64,000 bases of DNA from Collinsella aerofaciens (GCF_028209885.1 NZ_JAQLEM010000012.1:1-64000), one strand, 5' to 3'. Shown: positions 8,634 through 17,044, numbered from the stretch's first letter. A program made the numbers and translations. The notes: generated from the letters alone by a model not told the origin.

Positions 8634-10067
8634 TTAATCGCCGTTTTTGAGCGTGCGGCCCTGCTTTTCGAACTTGTGCATGTCGCTATCGGCCATACCC
8701 TGTGACTTATCCTCGTGACGCTTGGCGTATAGCGGATCGTCGGAGTCGTTCCAGATGCGGTCGGCGACAGGTGACCATGCCTCGGCGGCAGCCTGGGTCT
8801 TTTCGCGCAGCTGCTCGGGTGACTCCTTCTCGATAAGATCGGTGCTCGTTGCGCCACTCTCGGCAACCATTTTGGGCAGCACGTCGGGATTCTCGAGCAT
8901 GGGGCATGGTTTGAGGTAGTTGTCGTTGAACGGCATGTTTTCGTAGTACTTCATAAAGAGGGGAGAGCGCAGCGCGTCGAGTAAGCTCACATCGTGGATG
9001 TTGGCGTTTGAGTAGTGGATGAACACGCACGGCTCCACGTCTCCGGCGGCGTTGATGTGCAGGTAGCGGCGGCCGCCGGCGATGCATCCGCCTACAAACT
9101 CGCCGTCGTTTTGGAAGTCGAGCGTAAACAGCGGCTTCTTCTCACGCATTTCGCGGATAAAGTGATACATGTGCTCGCGCTGCTCGGGCGTGGGCATGAG
9201 CTCGGAGGTTGCATTGCGGCCAACCGGCATAAAGTGGAAGTACCAGCAGAAGAGTGCTCCCTCGTCGATCATCCAGTCCATGTTCTCCTCGGTAGCAACC
9301 GTATCGGCATTGGCGCTGGTCCAACAGGTGGAGATACCAAATGGCAAGTCGCGCTCGCGCAGGAGTTTCATTGCGTGCTCGATCTTTGCGTAGGTACCCT
9401 CGCCGCGACGGGCGTCGGTGGTGTGCTCATTGCCCTCGGCGCTGATGGCGGGGACAAAATTACCTACGCGAATCATATCGTCGCAGAAGGCCTCGTCGAT
9501 CAGCGTGGAGTTGGTAAAGCAGAGAAACACGCAGTCCTGATGTTTTTCGCAAATTCTGATCAGGTCGTGCTTGCGGACGAGCGGCTCGCCGCCGGTATAG
9601 ATGTAGATATGCGTACCGAGCTCTTTGCCCTGCGTAACGATAGAGTCGATGTCTTCGAACGAGAGATTCTGCTTGTAGCCGTACTCGGCGGCCCAGCAGC
9701 CCGTGCAATGCAGGTTGCAGGCGCTCGTGGGATCGAGCAGGATGGCCCACGGAACGTTGCACTGGTACTTTTCGCGGTTCTTTTCCTGCTCTGGCCAAGC
9801 AAGCAGGTTGGCGTCGACAATGAGGGTCTTAAGCAGTTTGGTTCGCATCTGGGGATTAAGGCTGAACACACGCATAATCAGGTCATACCAATTGCCGCGG
9901 CTCTTGATGACATTGGTGAATGCCTCTCGCTGTACAGGAAATACGCGATTGGGGACCAGCTTGTTCACGAGGTCCATGATTTTGTCGATGTTTTCTTGCG
10001 GGTTGTTGTCGAGATAATCGATGAGCTTATTGAGCGCTGCACGCTCTGCTGACTGTGTAAGCGACAT
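8634..10067 (-). CDS. Radical SAM protein with SPASM-like C-terminus
   Basis: This 477-residue protein has the radical SAM cluster motif C117-x3-C121-x2-C124 in SACNLHCTGCW, preceded by a helical N-terminal region of about 100 residues. The motif YTGGEPLVR (binding SAM) follows. Further cysteines in GGCIAGGRRYLHINAAGDVEPCVF and KPCPML resemble a SPASM/twitch domain that would hold an auxiliary iron-sulfur cluster. The substrate is not recognisable and no peptide or cofactor partner gene is adjacent, so the function stays open. The start MSLTQSAERA follows a GAAAGGATATACCC leader. It now lies next to the left border of the cobalamin island; before insertion its neighbour was probably the MacB-type set at 32.3 kb. 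Confidence 0.82.
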   Translation of the reverse strand: MSLTQSAERAALNKLIDYLDNNPQENIDKIMDLVNKLVPNRVFPVQREAFTNVIKSRGNWYDLIMRVFSLNPQMRTKLLKTLIVDANLLAWPEQEKNREKYQCNVPWAILLDPTSACNLHCTGCWAAEYGYKQNLSFEDIDSIVTQGKELGTHIYIYTGGEPLVRKHDLIRICEKHQDCVFLCFTNSTLIDEAFCDDMIRVGNFVPAISAEGNEHTTDARRGEGTYAKIEHAMKLLRERDLPFGISTCWTSANADTVATEENMDWMIDEGALFCWYFHFMPVGRNATSELMPTPEQREHMYHFIREMREKKPLFTLDFQNDGEFVGGCIAGGRRYLHINAAGDVEPCVFIHYSNANIHDVSLLDALRSPLFMKYYENMPFNDNYLKPCPMLENPDVLPKMVAESGATSTDLIEKESPEQLREKTQAAAEAWSPVADRIWNDSDDPLYAKRHEDKSQGMADSDMHKFEKQGRTLKNGD

Positions 10068-10201
10068 GGGTATATCCTTTCACGTGTGCTTAATGTGTGA
10101 TAATACCCACTTGTGGATTAAACGAAGTCTAAAGATTTGTAATGTGTCTATTCAACGAATCAATTTAATTTGGGGTGAAGCGTTATACGCCGACACCTTC
10201 T

Positions 10202-10222
10202 AAGTTGCGGTGAAATAGTGTC
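10202..10222 (+). repeat. Partial family A element, left border of the cobalamin island
   Basis: These 21 bases are identical to 32246-32266, including the variant AGTGTC where the other two family A copies have AGGGAT. The second arm of the element is missing; sequence diverges immediately after 10222 and the ABC ATPase gene stops at 10256. Confidence 0.8.
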
Positions 10223-10255
10223 AGATGGGGATGCGGACGATTTCTTGGACCGCGC

Positions 10256-11566
10256 CTAGGCGTATCCATTGGAATCCTCCGATGCGCCTTCGCACGCTCG
10301 CATGACCTCGATACCATGCGAGCGTGCGAACTCGACGAGCTCTGCGTTGCGGGCGTTAATGGTGCCGAAGGCGGCGGGGCACACGATAAGGCGTGCGCAG
10401 TGGACGAGGAGCTCTTTGGCGCGGGCTATGGTTTTATCCCCGATCGGCTCGAAGGCGCGCTCGGCCACGCATTCCGTCGCCAGGTCGCGCGCAAGCTCGC
10501 AGTCGATGTCCCCTTCGTGCAGAATGCCCGCGTAGAACGCCTTGCCCTGCCGGATGAGCTGGCGAAACACAGCTGACCCCGTACCTGCGCCGGCGATGAC
10601 GAACGTGTGCGCATCGCCGTGCGGGCGCCCAATTTCCACGCTGCCGAAGCGCTCGTTGAAGGTGCCATGTTGAAGGCCGTAGAGCTCGCCAATCGTCTCG
10701 CGCGTGAATATGTCCTCGGGTGCGCCGGCGCGGAAGACCCGACCGTCCTTCACGCAAATCACCTTTTCGGCGCTTTTCTGCGCGAGCTCGAGTTCGTGGA
10801 TGGACATGATGACAGCCACATTCTGCGATTTCGCAAGGTGGCGAAGTATTCGCAGCAGGTCGATCTGGTAGCGGATATCGAGATACGATGTGGGCTCGTC
10901 GAGCACGAGCACACGCGGATCCTGCGCGATGGCGCGTGCGAGCATGACGCGCTGGCGTTGCCCGTCGCTTATCTGCATGAAGTCGCGCTCGGCGAGCTCT
11001 TCCACATGTGCGGTTTTCATGGCCTCGTCGACCCGACTATGGTCGTCAGGCGAGAGTGTTCCCATTCGCCCGGTGTAGGGATGCCTTCCCGCCTCTACGA
11101 TATCGCGGCAGGTGAGGAGCTCGGTCCGGGGGCGATCTGTCAGCATAACGGCAAGGTTCCTTGCGATCTCCGCAGTCTTCCATCGGGAAATCTCCCGCCC
11201 GTCGAGCTCGATCGCGCCGGCAAGCGGTGCCAGATGGCGTGTGATGGTTTTCAAGATGGTCGACTTGCCCGAGCCGTTCGGCCCGATGAGCGCCACGACG
11301 TCGCCCGCGCGAACCTCCAGATCGACGCCTTCGACTACGATCTTCTTGTCGTAGCCCGCCGACAGGTCGCTTATGCGGAAAAGCGGCGCTCCGTCAGCCT
11401 GCGTTACGACCGGGGTTTCGAGGTTCGACTCCGCTCGGAGGAGGCTTTCCGCGCGCAGTTCCGCACGAGTCGAAAGTGCCTTCTGGCACTTTCGTGCGAG
11501 CTCAGGACTGTCTAAGCATGGAATGTCCCCTCCGAGCGTTTTGGGCCGCGGCACGAATTCCCCCAT
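10256..11566 (-). CDS. btuD: Corrinoid/metal-complex ABC transporter ATPase with extra C-terminal domain
   Basis: This is the nucleotide-binding subunit of a FecCD/BtuCD-type importer. Walker A is GPNGSGKST (residues 95-103), the signature motif is the degenerate ISDGQRQR (199-206), Walker B is VLVLDEP (219-225) and the switch His is in SIHELE. At 436 residues it is about 170 longer than usual. The first 60 residues contain DSPELARKCQKALSTRAEL (19-37), encoded by a palindromic repeat. Residues 318-436 form an extra domain starting FVIAGAGTGSAVFRQLIRQG, like one I recall on some corrinoid ABC ATPases. The start at 11566 is supported by GGTGAGGTAG directly before ATG; that TAG is the stop of the permease gene. 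Confidence 0.88.
   Translation of the reverse strand: MGEFVPRPKTLGGDIPCLDSPELARKCQKALSTRAELRAESLLRAESNLETPVVTQADGAPLFRISDLSAGYDKKIVVEGVDLEVRAGDVVALIGPNGSGKSTILKTITRHLAPLAGAIELDGREISRWKTAEIARNLAVMLTDRPRTELLTCRDIVEAGRHPYTGRMGTLSPDDHSRVDEAMKTAHVEELAERDFMQISDGQRQRVMLARAIAQDPRVLVLDEPTSYLDIRYQIDLLRILRHLAKSQNVAVIMSIHELELAQKSAEKVICVKDGRVFRAGAPEDIFTRETIGELYGLQHGTFNERFGSVEIGRPHGDAHTFVIAGAGTGSAVFRQLIRQGKAFYAGILHEGDIDCELARDLATECVAERAFEPIGDKTIARAKELLVHCARLIVCPAAFGTINARNAELVEFARSHGIEVMRACEGASEDSNGYA
11457..11511 (-). repeat. Palindromic repeat, family P, copy 2, inside the ABC ATPase gene
   Basis: The flanks AGTTCCGCACG and AGGACTGT enclose a 10-bp stem, CGAAAGTGCC (11471-11480) with GGCACTTTCG (11485-11494). 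It is the same design as copies at 4-58 and 39426-39479 but with a different stem sequence. It is in frame and encodes residues 19-37 of the ATPase. Confidence 0.8.
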
Positions 11567-12607
11567 CTACCTCACCCGCTTCTTCAACATGAGCGCGATA
11601 ACCACCGGCGCGCCGAAGATGGCGGTGACGGCGCTGATGGAAAGCTCGACGGGGGAGAACAGCGTGCGCGCGATCAAATCACAGCCCGCGCAGAAGATGG
11701 CGCCTCCCAAGAAGCACGCAGGAATCACGCGGATGGGCTTCGACGACTTCAGCGCCGACTTCACGAGATGCGGAACCGCGATGCCTACGAACGACACCGG
11801 ACCAGCGAACGCGGTCACGCAGGCGGAGAGCATGCTCGCTAGAAGGACGAGCACCACGCGGAAACGTGCGACGTTCACGCCGACGCTTTTCGCGTAGGCT
11901 TCTCCCAGCTGGAAGGCGGAAAGGGGCTTCGATATCGCGAATACGCATGCGCTCACGGCGATCACCACGACCGCGATGACCGCGACGTCGTCCCAGCTCG
12001 AACCCGAGAAGCTACCCAAAGACCAGTTGTGCAGGTTTACGATGGACTGGTCGTCGGCGAAGGCGATGAGGAAGTTCGTCGCCGCCGAGCAGATGTATCC
12101 CACCATGACGCCCGCCACGATGAGCATGGCCATGGAACTTATGCGCCGTGCGATGAGGAGCACGAAGCCGATGGTGATAAGCGAGCCCACAAATGCTGCG
12201 GCCACCATGGCCGGCGAGGACATGGCCTGGTTCGCGCCCAGAAGTACGATCATCGTAAGCGCGACGACGAACTTTGCGCCCGAGGAGACGCCCAAGATGA
12301 ACGGGTCGGCGATGGGGTTGTTGAAAAACGTCTGTAGCAGGAACCCGGAGAGCGAAAGTGCCCCGCCGAGAAGCACGGCTGAAAGCACGCGCGGCAGACG
12401 AATCTCCCAGATGACCTGGCTTTCCATGGAATTGGCCGCGCCACCCGAAAGGATGCCGGGGATGTGGTCTGCGGGCACGAGCACGCTCCCGATGCACAGG
12501 TTGGCCCCGACGATCACGATGAGGGCAACAGCGAGCAGCGCCGTCACGACGCGACACCGCGCAGCGCGCCCCGATTCGTCGTATGCCATGGAAAGCCGGT
12601 TTCTCAT
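11567..12607 (-). CDS. btuC: FecCD/BtuC-type ABC importer permease
   Basis: This 346-residue membrane subunit has about ten hydrophobic segments, beginning VVTALLAVALIVIVGANLCIGS. Family marks include WEIRLPRVLSAVLLGGALSLSGFLLQ, the segment NPIADPFILGVSSGAK, and GPVSFVGIAVPHLVK near the C-terminus, the coupling region that contacts the ATPase. It imports iron-chelate, cobalamin or corrinoid complexes in known relatives. It begins five bases after the stop of the binding-protein gene and its stop touches the ATPase start, so the three are co-transcribed. Cobalamin or a precursor is the likely cargo because of the upstream B12 riboswitch. Confidence 0.9.
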   Translation of the reverse strand: MRNRLSMAYDESGRAARCRVVTALLAVALIVIVGANLCIGSVLVPADHIPGILSGGAANSMESQVIWEIRLPRVLSAVLLGGALSLSGFLLQTFFNNPIADPFILGVSSGAKFVVALTMIVLLGANQAMSSPAMVAAAFVGSLITIGFVLLIARRISSMAMLIVAGVMVGYICSAATNFLIAFADDQSIVNLHNWSLGSFSGSSWDDVAVIAVVVIAVSACVFAISKPLSAFQLGEAYAKSVGVNVARFRVVLVLLASMLSACVTAFAGPVSFVGIAVPHLVKSALKSSKPIRVIPACFLGGAIFCAGCDLIARTLFSPVELSISAVTAIFGAPVVIALMLKKRVR

Positions 12608-12611
12608 GGCG

Positions 12612-14183
12612 CTAGCCGAGCTTCCTCAGATAATGGAAGTCGCTCGCGTCATCGCCGGTAAACGCCCCGTGCAGCTCGTCGATAATGTCGGCGGTAGAAG
12701 TCATCTGCTGGTACATGTCGGCGCTTGTGACCCAGACGTTGCCGTTCTTCACGGCTTTGAACTGCGACAATAGCGCATTTTTGCCTACGAAGTCGTCCAA
12801 GGTGGCAACCGATTCGTCGATGGTGCCGTTGTAGACGATGATGTCCGCATCCTTCGCCGTCGCGTAGAAGCGCTCCATTTCGAGCGTTATTGACGAACCT
12901 GACGTCGACGCCGTCTGCGCGTCATCGAGCGCGTAGATGCCGCCTGCAAGCTCGATCATCTGCGCCACGTAGTCGCCCGCCCGCCGCGTGACGGCGGCCC
13001 CGTTCGAGTTAATGTAGAAATACGCCACGGTTTTACCTGACGACGCGAGCCCCGACGTTTGCTCGACGCGGGCCTTCTGCTCGTTGAACAGGTGCGCGGC
13101 CTCGTCTTCTTTGTCGAACAGGACGCCGAAAAGTTTAATCCACTCGACGCGCCCGAGTGCTTCGGGCTCGCTCGATGACTGTTCGGTGAGCACGACGAGC
13201 CCGAGCTTCTGCAGCTTTTCCTTCACATCGGGCGTGTGGTTGATCATGGTGTTCTCGATGGCGAGCGTGCAGCCCGAGGCCGATATTCTCTCGTAGTCGG
13301 GCGCGCTGTACTTGCCGCCGTAGGCGATCGCCCCACTTTCGAGCGCGCTTTTGAAGCCCGCGACCGAGCAATCGTTAGCCTTCGTGCCCGACATGAGGAT
13401 ATTGTCGTTCGCATCGAGCGCGTCGACCAGGCACATCGTCGCCGACGACACGAGGTACACCTTGTCGGCGGGGCGCCTTATGACCGCGATGTCGGAGCTC
13501 AACCCATCAGGTACCTTTGCATTTTGCGGCACCACGAGGAAGCGCTCCCCGTTCGAAATGCAGATAAGCCGCAGGCCGCCTTCGTACTCGTCGACAGTGA
13601 AGTGCTCGGCGTATTCAAGCTGAAGCGTCCCCGTCGGCTTCCAGCCGCAGCCCAAATCGGCGTTGTGGAAGTCAGCCGCGGCGTTTGAAGCCGTTCCCGC
13701 AGGGGAGCCGCCGCTTGCTTCGTCGCCCGATTTCTCCTTCATGGTGGATGAATCGAAGTGGAGCGTGTAGTCGATGGTGTGCGGCGTCGACATGGCGACG
13801 GTCTCGGCCGACACGGCGATGTCCTCGTCGAGCGTGACGGGTATCTCGAATGTGGAGTTGCCGCCGTCGTTTACGGGCGCGTAGTCCACGCCGTCGACGG
13901 TCATCTTGTCGTAGTTCGAACTCGACCAGGTGATGGTCGCGGTGTAGGTGTCGCCATCCTTCACAATTGTGGTGGGTGAGGCGATGCTTGCGCGCCCTGA
14001 CCCGCCGGAGAGCGAGACGCTCACAGTGTATTCCTGAGAGCCTGCCGTGCCACCGGTCGCGTTCGGGCTCGCACTGCACCCCGCGAAGGGAAGCGCGAAC
14101 AGGGCGACGAGAACGCAGGCGATCGCGCGCACCGCGATGCTGAGACGCTTCCTGCTTTCCCCCTTGGGAAGAATCGACCGCAT
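12612..14183 (-). CDS. btuF: Lipoprotein substrate-binding protein (BtuF/FepB type) with extra N-terminal domain
   Basis: This 523-residue protein starts with a basic segment and a hydrophobic signal ending in the lipobox LPFAGC (Cys36), so it is predicted to be anchored outside the membrane. Residues about 200-515 look like the two-lobed BtuF-type binding fold (ADIIVYNGTIDE, AGGIYALDD, GNVWVTSADMYQQM). Residues about 50-150 form an added beta-rich domain, DGDTYTATITWSSSNYDKM... to HTIDYTLHFD, weakly like NEAT-type tetrapyrrole-binding domains and like the small lipoprotein encoded just upstream. That resemblance is by eye only. It forms an operon with the permease and ATPase. Confidence 0.82.
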   Translation of the reverse strand: MRSILPKGESRKRLSIAVRAIACVLVALFALPFAGCSASPNATGGTAGSQEYTVSVSLSGGSGRASIASPTTIVKDGDTYTATITWSSSNYDKMTVDGVDYAPVNDGGNSTFEIPVTLDEDIAVSAETVAMSTPHTIDYTLHFDSSTMKEKSGDEASGGSPAGTASNAAADFHNADLGCGWKPTGTLQLEYAEHFTVDEYEGGLRLICISNGERFLVVPQNAKVPDGLSSDIAVIRRPADKVYLVSSATMCLVDALDANDNILMSGTKANDCSVAGFKSALESGAIAYGGKYSAPDYERISASGCTLAIENTMINHTPDVKEKLQKLGLVVLTEQSSSEPEALGRVEWIKLFGVLFDKEDEAAHLFNEQKARVEQTSGLASSGKTVAYFYINSNGAAVTRRAGDYVAQMIELAGGIYALDDAQTASTSGSSITLEMERFYATAKDADIIVYNGTIDESVATLDDFVGKNALLSQFKAVKNGNVWVTSADMYQQMTSTADIIDELHGAFTGDDASDFHYLRKLG

Positions 14184-14187
14184 GGCG

Positions 14188-14721
14188 TTACTTCAGTGCG
14201 TCGGCGCGCAGATCGACGCCGGCGGATTCGAACACGAGCGTGCGGTCGTACCACTGCTCTTTTCTAATACTCCACGCGGCGCAGGCGGTGTCCTCGTCGA
14301 GCGCTTCAACGGGCACGTCGTAGGTGTACTTGCCTTCCGCGTTTTCCACATAGGGGATGAAGTCGGCCTCGCTCGCGGCGGCAGCCTCGTCGCCCGTGCC
14401 CATGAAGAGCTTGCCGTAGCCCGTGCCGGAAAGCGTCATCACGCAGTGCATGGAGCCGTTTTCCACGATGAGCTGGGCGTCCACAATCCTGAACATGTTC
14501 GAGCTGGAATCTACGGTGATCGGATAGGTGCCGTCGGCCACCTTGTCGGCGGTGATGGGGTCAGCGCTTGCGCCCTCGGGCGCATCGGCCGCCTGTTCGG
14601 TCTTTTCCTGGGAATCGGCATCGCTTGCTTTTGCGCTGTCGATTGAATTTCCGCCGCAGCCGGCGAGCGAGAACGCGAAAAGCGCCGCTGACAGGGCGAA
14701 GGCGAGGGTTTTCTTCAACAT
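14188..14721 (-). CDS. Small surface lipoprotein with NEAT-like beta domain
   Basis: The 177-residue product has the signal MLKKTLAFALSAALFAFSLAGC with lipobox Cys22, a Ser/Ala/Glu-rich linker, and one domain running DGTYPITVDSSSNMFRIVDAQL to WYDRTLVFESAGVDL. The pattern resembles the added N-terminal domain of the adjacent binding protein. It may capture or hand over a tetrapyrrole or metal to the importer; this is inferred from context and a visual resemblance. The start at 14721 follows AAAGGA with nine-base spacing; a longer in-frame version to 14796 lacks a site and would hide the signal peptide. It is cotranscribed with the importer. Confidence 0.75.
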   Translation of the reverse strand: MLKKTLAFALSAALFAFSLAGCGGNSIDSAKASDADSQEKTEQAADAPEGASADPITADKVADGTYPITVDSSSNMFRIVDAQLIVENGSMHCVMTLSGTGYGKLFMGTGDEAAAASEADFIPYVENAEGKYTYDVPVEALDEDTACAAWSIRKEQWYDRTLVFESAGVDLRADALK

Positions 14722-14784
14722 GGAGGGGGTTCCTTTCAATCGCTTCGACCGTCCGCGCCGTGCGGTGGGCGGGCGGGATGCGAA

Positions 14785-14831
14785 TGCAACGGGCATGCGC
14801 CGTCAGTCGGGGAAGGCGCATGCCCGTTGCA
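14785..14831 (-). terminator. Strong 17-bp hairpin between cbiK and the lipoprotein gene
   Basis: TGCAACGGGCATGCGCC (14785-14801) and its exact inverse (14815-14831) form a 17-bp stem with a 13-base loop. There is no T run on the minus strand, so it may act as a partial terminator or an mRNA-stabilising structure giving cbiK different expression from the transporter genes. Confidence 0.65.
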
Positions 14832-14866
14832 CGGGGACGCGACCGGCGCCCCCGTGCGCGGCGAGT

Positions 14867-15793
14867 TTACAGCTTGGCGATGGCGTCGTCCACGTGCGCG
14901 ACGTAGATGTCGTCGACCGCGACGTTCTGTCCCAGACCCTGGAGCAGGCACGTCACTTCGAAGCCGGCGGCCACGAACTTCGCAGCCCAGCTGTCGGGGT
15001 CGGTCTCGTCTGCCATGTCGTTGTTCGCGTGGTCGCCCGCGACCACCATGAACGGCGCGAGCACGGCCTTCTTGTAGCCTGCGGCGCTCGCGGCGGCGAT
15101 AACATCCTCGCAGGTCGGTTCAGCCTCGACGGTGCCGACGAAGAACTGCGTCAAGCCCTCGTTCTTAAACACTTCCTGCATCTTGGCATAGTCGGCGTTG
15201 GAATCGGCTTCGGTGCCGTGGCCCATGAGGCACAGCGCCGTCTTGCCGTCGTCGAAGGACGCCATGTTCTCCTTAATGGCTGCGGCCACCTTCTTGTAGT
15301 CGTCGTCGGAGGTGAGCAGCGGGTCGCCGAGCGAGATTTTGTCGAACTTGTCGGCGTACTTGTCGAGCTCGTCTTTCACGTCGGTGTATTCCAGGCCACC
15401 CATGAGATGCGTCGGCTGCACGACGATTTCCTTCACGCCGTCTTCCACGCAGCGGTCGAGCGCCTCGGTCATGTTGTCGATCGTGATGCCGTCGCGCTTC
15501 TTCAGCTTGTCGATGATGATCTGCGCGGTGAAGGCGCGGCGGATGTCGTAGTCCTGCCAGTACTTCTCGCGGATAGCGTCTTCGATGGCGCCGATGGTGA
15601 TGTGGCGCGAGTCGTTGTAGCTCGTGCCGAAGCTCGTGACGAGGATGACCGGCTTCACGGCCTTCTCCTTTTCACTCGATTTCTCGGAACTCGCGGAGGT
15701 GTTGGAGCAGCCCGCGAGCGCGACTCCGGCGAGCGCGACGGCTCCGGTTGCTGCGGCGCCCATGAAGCCGCGGCGTGACATCTGGTCGGACAT
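14867..15793 (-). CDS. cbiK: Exported sirohydrochlorin cobaltochelatase (CbiK family), Tat lipoprotein
   Basis: CbiK inserts Co2+ into sirohydrochlorin at the start of the anaerobic cobalamin pathway. The 308-residue product has the family marks ILVTSFGTSYNDSR, VVQPTHLMGGLEY, LMGHGTEADSN and VVAGDHANNDMA, which include the metal-binding histidines. It starts with a twin-arginine motif SRRGFMG and a hydrophobic stretch ending LAGC (Cys29), so it should be exported folded and lipid-anchored. That is unusual for a biosynthetic chelatase, although a periplasmic CbiK is known from Desulfovibrio. The start at 15793 has AAAGGAAAAACC before it. It is the first gene behind the B12 riboswitch, and a transporter follows. 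Confidence 0.9.
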   Translation of the reverse strand: MSDQMSRRGFMGAAATGAVALAGVALAGCSNTSASSEKSSEKEKAVKPVILVTSFGTSYNDSRHITIGAIEDAIREKYWQDYDIRRAFTAQIIIDKLKKRDGITIDNMTEALDRCVEDGVKEIVVQPTHLMGGLEYTDVKDELDKYADKFDKISLGDPLLTSDDDYKKVAAAIKENMASFDDGKTALCLMGHGTEADSNADYAKMQEVFKNEGLTQFFVGTVEAEPTCEDVIAAASAAGYKKAVLAPFMVVAGDHANNDMADETDPDSWAAKFVAAGFEVTCLLQGLGQNVAVDDIYVAHVDDAIAKL

Positions 15794-15911
15794 GGTTTTT
15801 CCTTTCCTCGGTTTGCCGGTCCCCCGGCGACAGTTGCTTGTCGGCACAAGCGAAAGAAAAGCGCACCCCTCGGGGTTCACAAGGAGCTAACGCCACGGCG
15901 ATGCCGTGAGG

Positions 15912-16045
15912 AAAAGGCGAAGCAGTCTGGCTTGGGGCGCGAGGCGGTTCGCCCGCGCGTCCTATACAGTAATGTCCCTTGCCCAGGATTCCCACCTGGT
16001 TCCCTCCGCAAGCCAGCGCGGGCTGTGCGGGCGCCGCGCCGGTCA
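15912..16045 (-). promoter_or_regulatory. Cobalamin riboswitch upstream of cbiK
   Basis: Read on the minus strand, the region contains GAGGGAACCAGGTGGGAATC followed by CTGGGC, then AAGGGACATTACTGTATAGG, and, further on, AAGCCAGACTGCTT (15920-15933). These match the conserved cobalamin aptamer blocks (GGGAA, GGTG-AATCC, GGGAC-x-CTGT and the AGCCAG end). A downstream hairpin ACCCCGAGGGGT (15865-15876) followed by GCGCTTTTCTTT is a plausible terminator in the expression platform. It would shut off cbiK and the importer when B12 is plentiful. Exact ends are approximate. Confidence 0.82.
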
Positions 16046-16251
16046 TTTCCTTTTATCCGATTGTCATATGCTCGTTGCCGAATCTTTTACTATGATAGTG
16101 GGCACTTGTGAACGTGTCAAAGCCAGGGCGGGCGGCATTGCGCCTCCTGCCTGCGTATTTGCGCCGATTGCCGCCGCAGGCGCCGTGTTTTGCCCGCTGC
16201 GCGAATGGCGGCGTAAACGGTTGCGATGAGAAACGGGAAGGGAAGGCTCGG

Positions 16252-17043
16252 ATGATTCATATCGTTGGCGCAGGCTCGGGCGCCGCCGACCTTATCACGC
16301 TGCGCGGGGCGCGCCTTCTGCGCGCAGCCGACGTGGTCGTTTGGGCGGGAAGCCTTGTGAACCCCGAGCTGCTCGCTGAGTGCAAGGAATCCTGCATCGT
16401 CTACGACAGCGCGCACATGACCTTGGAGGAAGTGCTCGACGTGATGTGCGCGGCAGATGCGCGGGGCGAGGACGTGGTGCGCCTGCACACGGGCGACCCG
16501 TGCCTGTACGGCGCCATCCAGGAGCAGATGGACGCGCTCGACGCGCGCGGCGTGGACTACGAGGTGGTGCCCGGCGTGTCGAGCTTTTGCGGTGCCGCGG
16601 CGGCGCTTCGCCAGGAATACACGCTGCCGGGAATCAGCCAGTCGGTCGTGATCACGCGGCTTTCCGGACGTACCCCCATGCCCGCGGGCGAGGGCATGCG
16701 CACCATGGCGGAAAGTGGCTCGACTATGGTCATCTTCCTGAGCTCGGGTATGCTCGCCGAGCTTTCCGCCGAGCTTTTGGCCGCGGGCCGCAGCTCCGAC
16801 GAGCCGGCCGCGCTCGTGTACAAGGCGACCTGGCCTGAGGAGCGCGTGGTGCGATGCACAGTTGGCACGCTCGCCGATGCGGGCGCGCGAGAGGGCATCG
16901 ACCGCACGGCGCTCGTGGTGGTGGGCCGCGTGCTCGGAGCTCGCGGCGGGTTTTCGCACAACGGCGCGCAAGCAGAGTCGTACGAGCGCAGCAAGCTTTA
17001 CGACCCTTCGTTTGCCACGGGGTATCGGAAGGCGAGCAGCTAG
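16252..17043 (+). CDS. cobM: Precorrin-4 / cobalt-precorrin-4 C11-methyltransferase
   Basis: The 263-residue SAM-dependent methylase opens with MIHIVGAGSGAADLITLRGA and VVVWAGSLVNPELL, then HTGDPCLYGAIQEQM and VVPGVSSFCGAAAAL, which are typical of CbiF/CobM. It methylates C11 of the corrin precursor. The start at 16252 has AAGGGAAGG six bases upstream; an in-frame extension back to 16108 has no support. It is the first gene of the plus-strand operon, divergent from cbiK. No riboswitch is visible on this strand between 16050 and 16251, so control of this operon may differ from that of the transporter arm. Confidence 0.94.
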   Translation: MIHIVGAGSGAADLITLRGARLLRAADVVVWAGSLVNPELLAECKESCIVYDSAHMTLEEVLDVMCAADARGEDVVRLHTGDPCLYGAIQEQMDALDARGVDYEVVPGVSSFCGAAAALRQEYTLPGISQSVVITRLSGRTPMPAGEGMRTMAESGSTMVIFLSSGMLAELSAELLAAGRSSDEPAALVYKATWPEERVVRCTVGTLADAGAREGIDRTALVVVGRVLGARGGFSHNGAQAESYERSKLYDPSFATGYRKASS

Positions 17044-17044
17044 C

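Noticed and set aside
14722..14796. Longer form of the small lipoprotein starting at 14796
   Set aside because: The added 25 residues are Arg/Pro-rich, overlap the hairpin region and would precede the signal peptide; AAAGGA favours 14721.
16108..16251. N-terminal extension of cobM
   Set aside because: No ribosome binding site supports it, and the known family N-terminus (MIHIVGAGSG) begins at 16252 behind a good site.
16050..16251. A second cobalamin riboswitch on the plus strand, suggested by AAGCCAGGGCGGGCGG near 16120
   Set aside because: The upstream aptamer blocks (GGGAA, GGTG-AATCC) are absent on this strand; the fragment alone is not enough.
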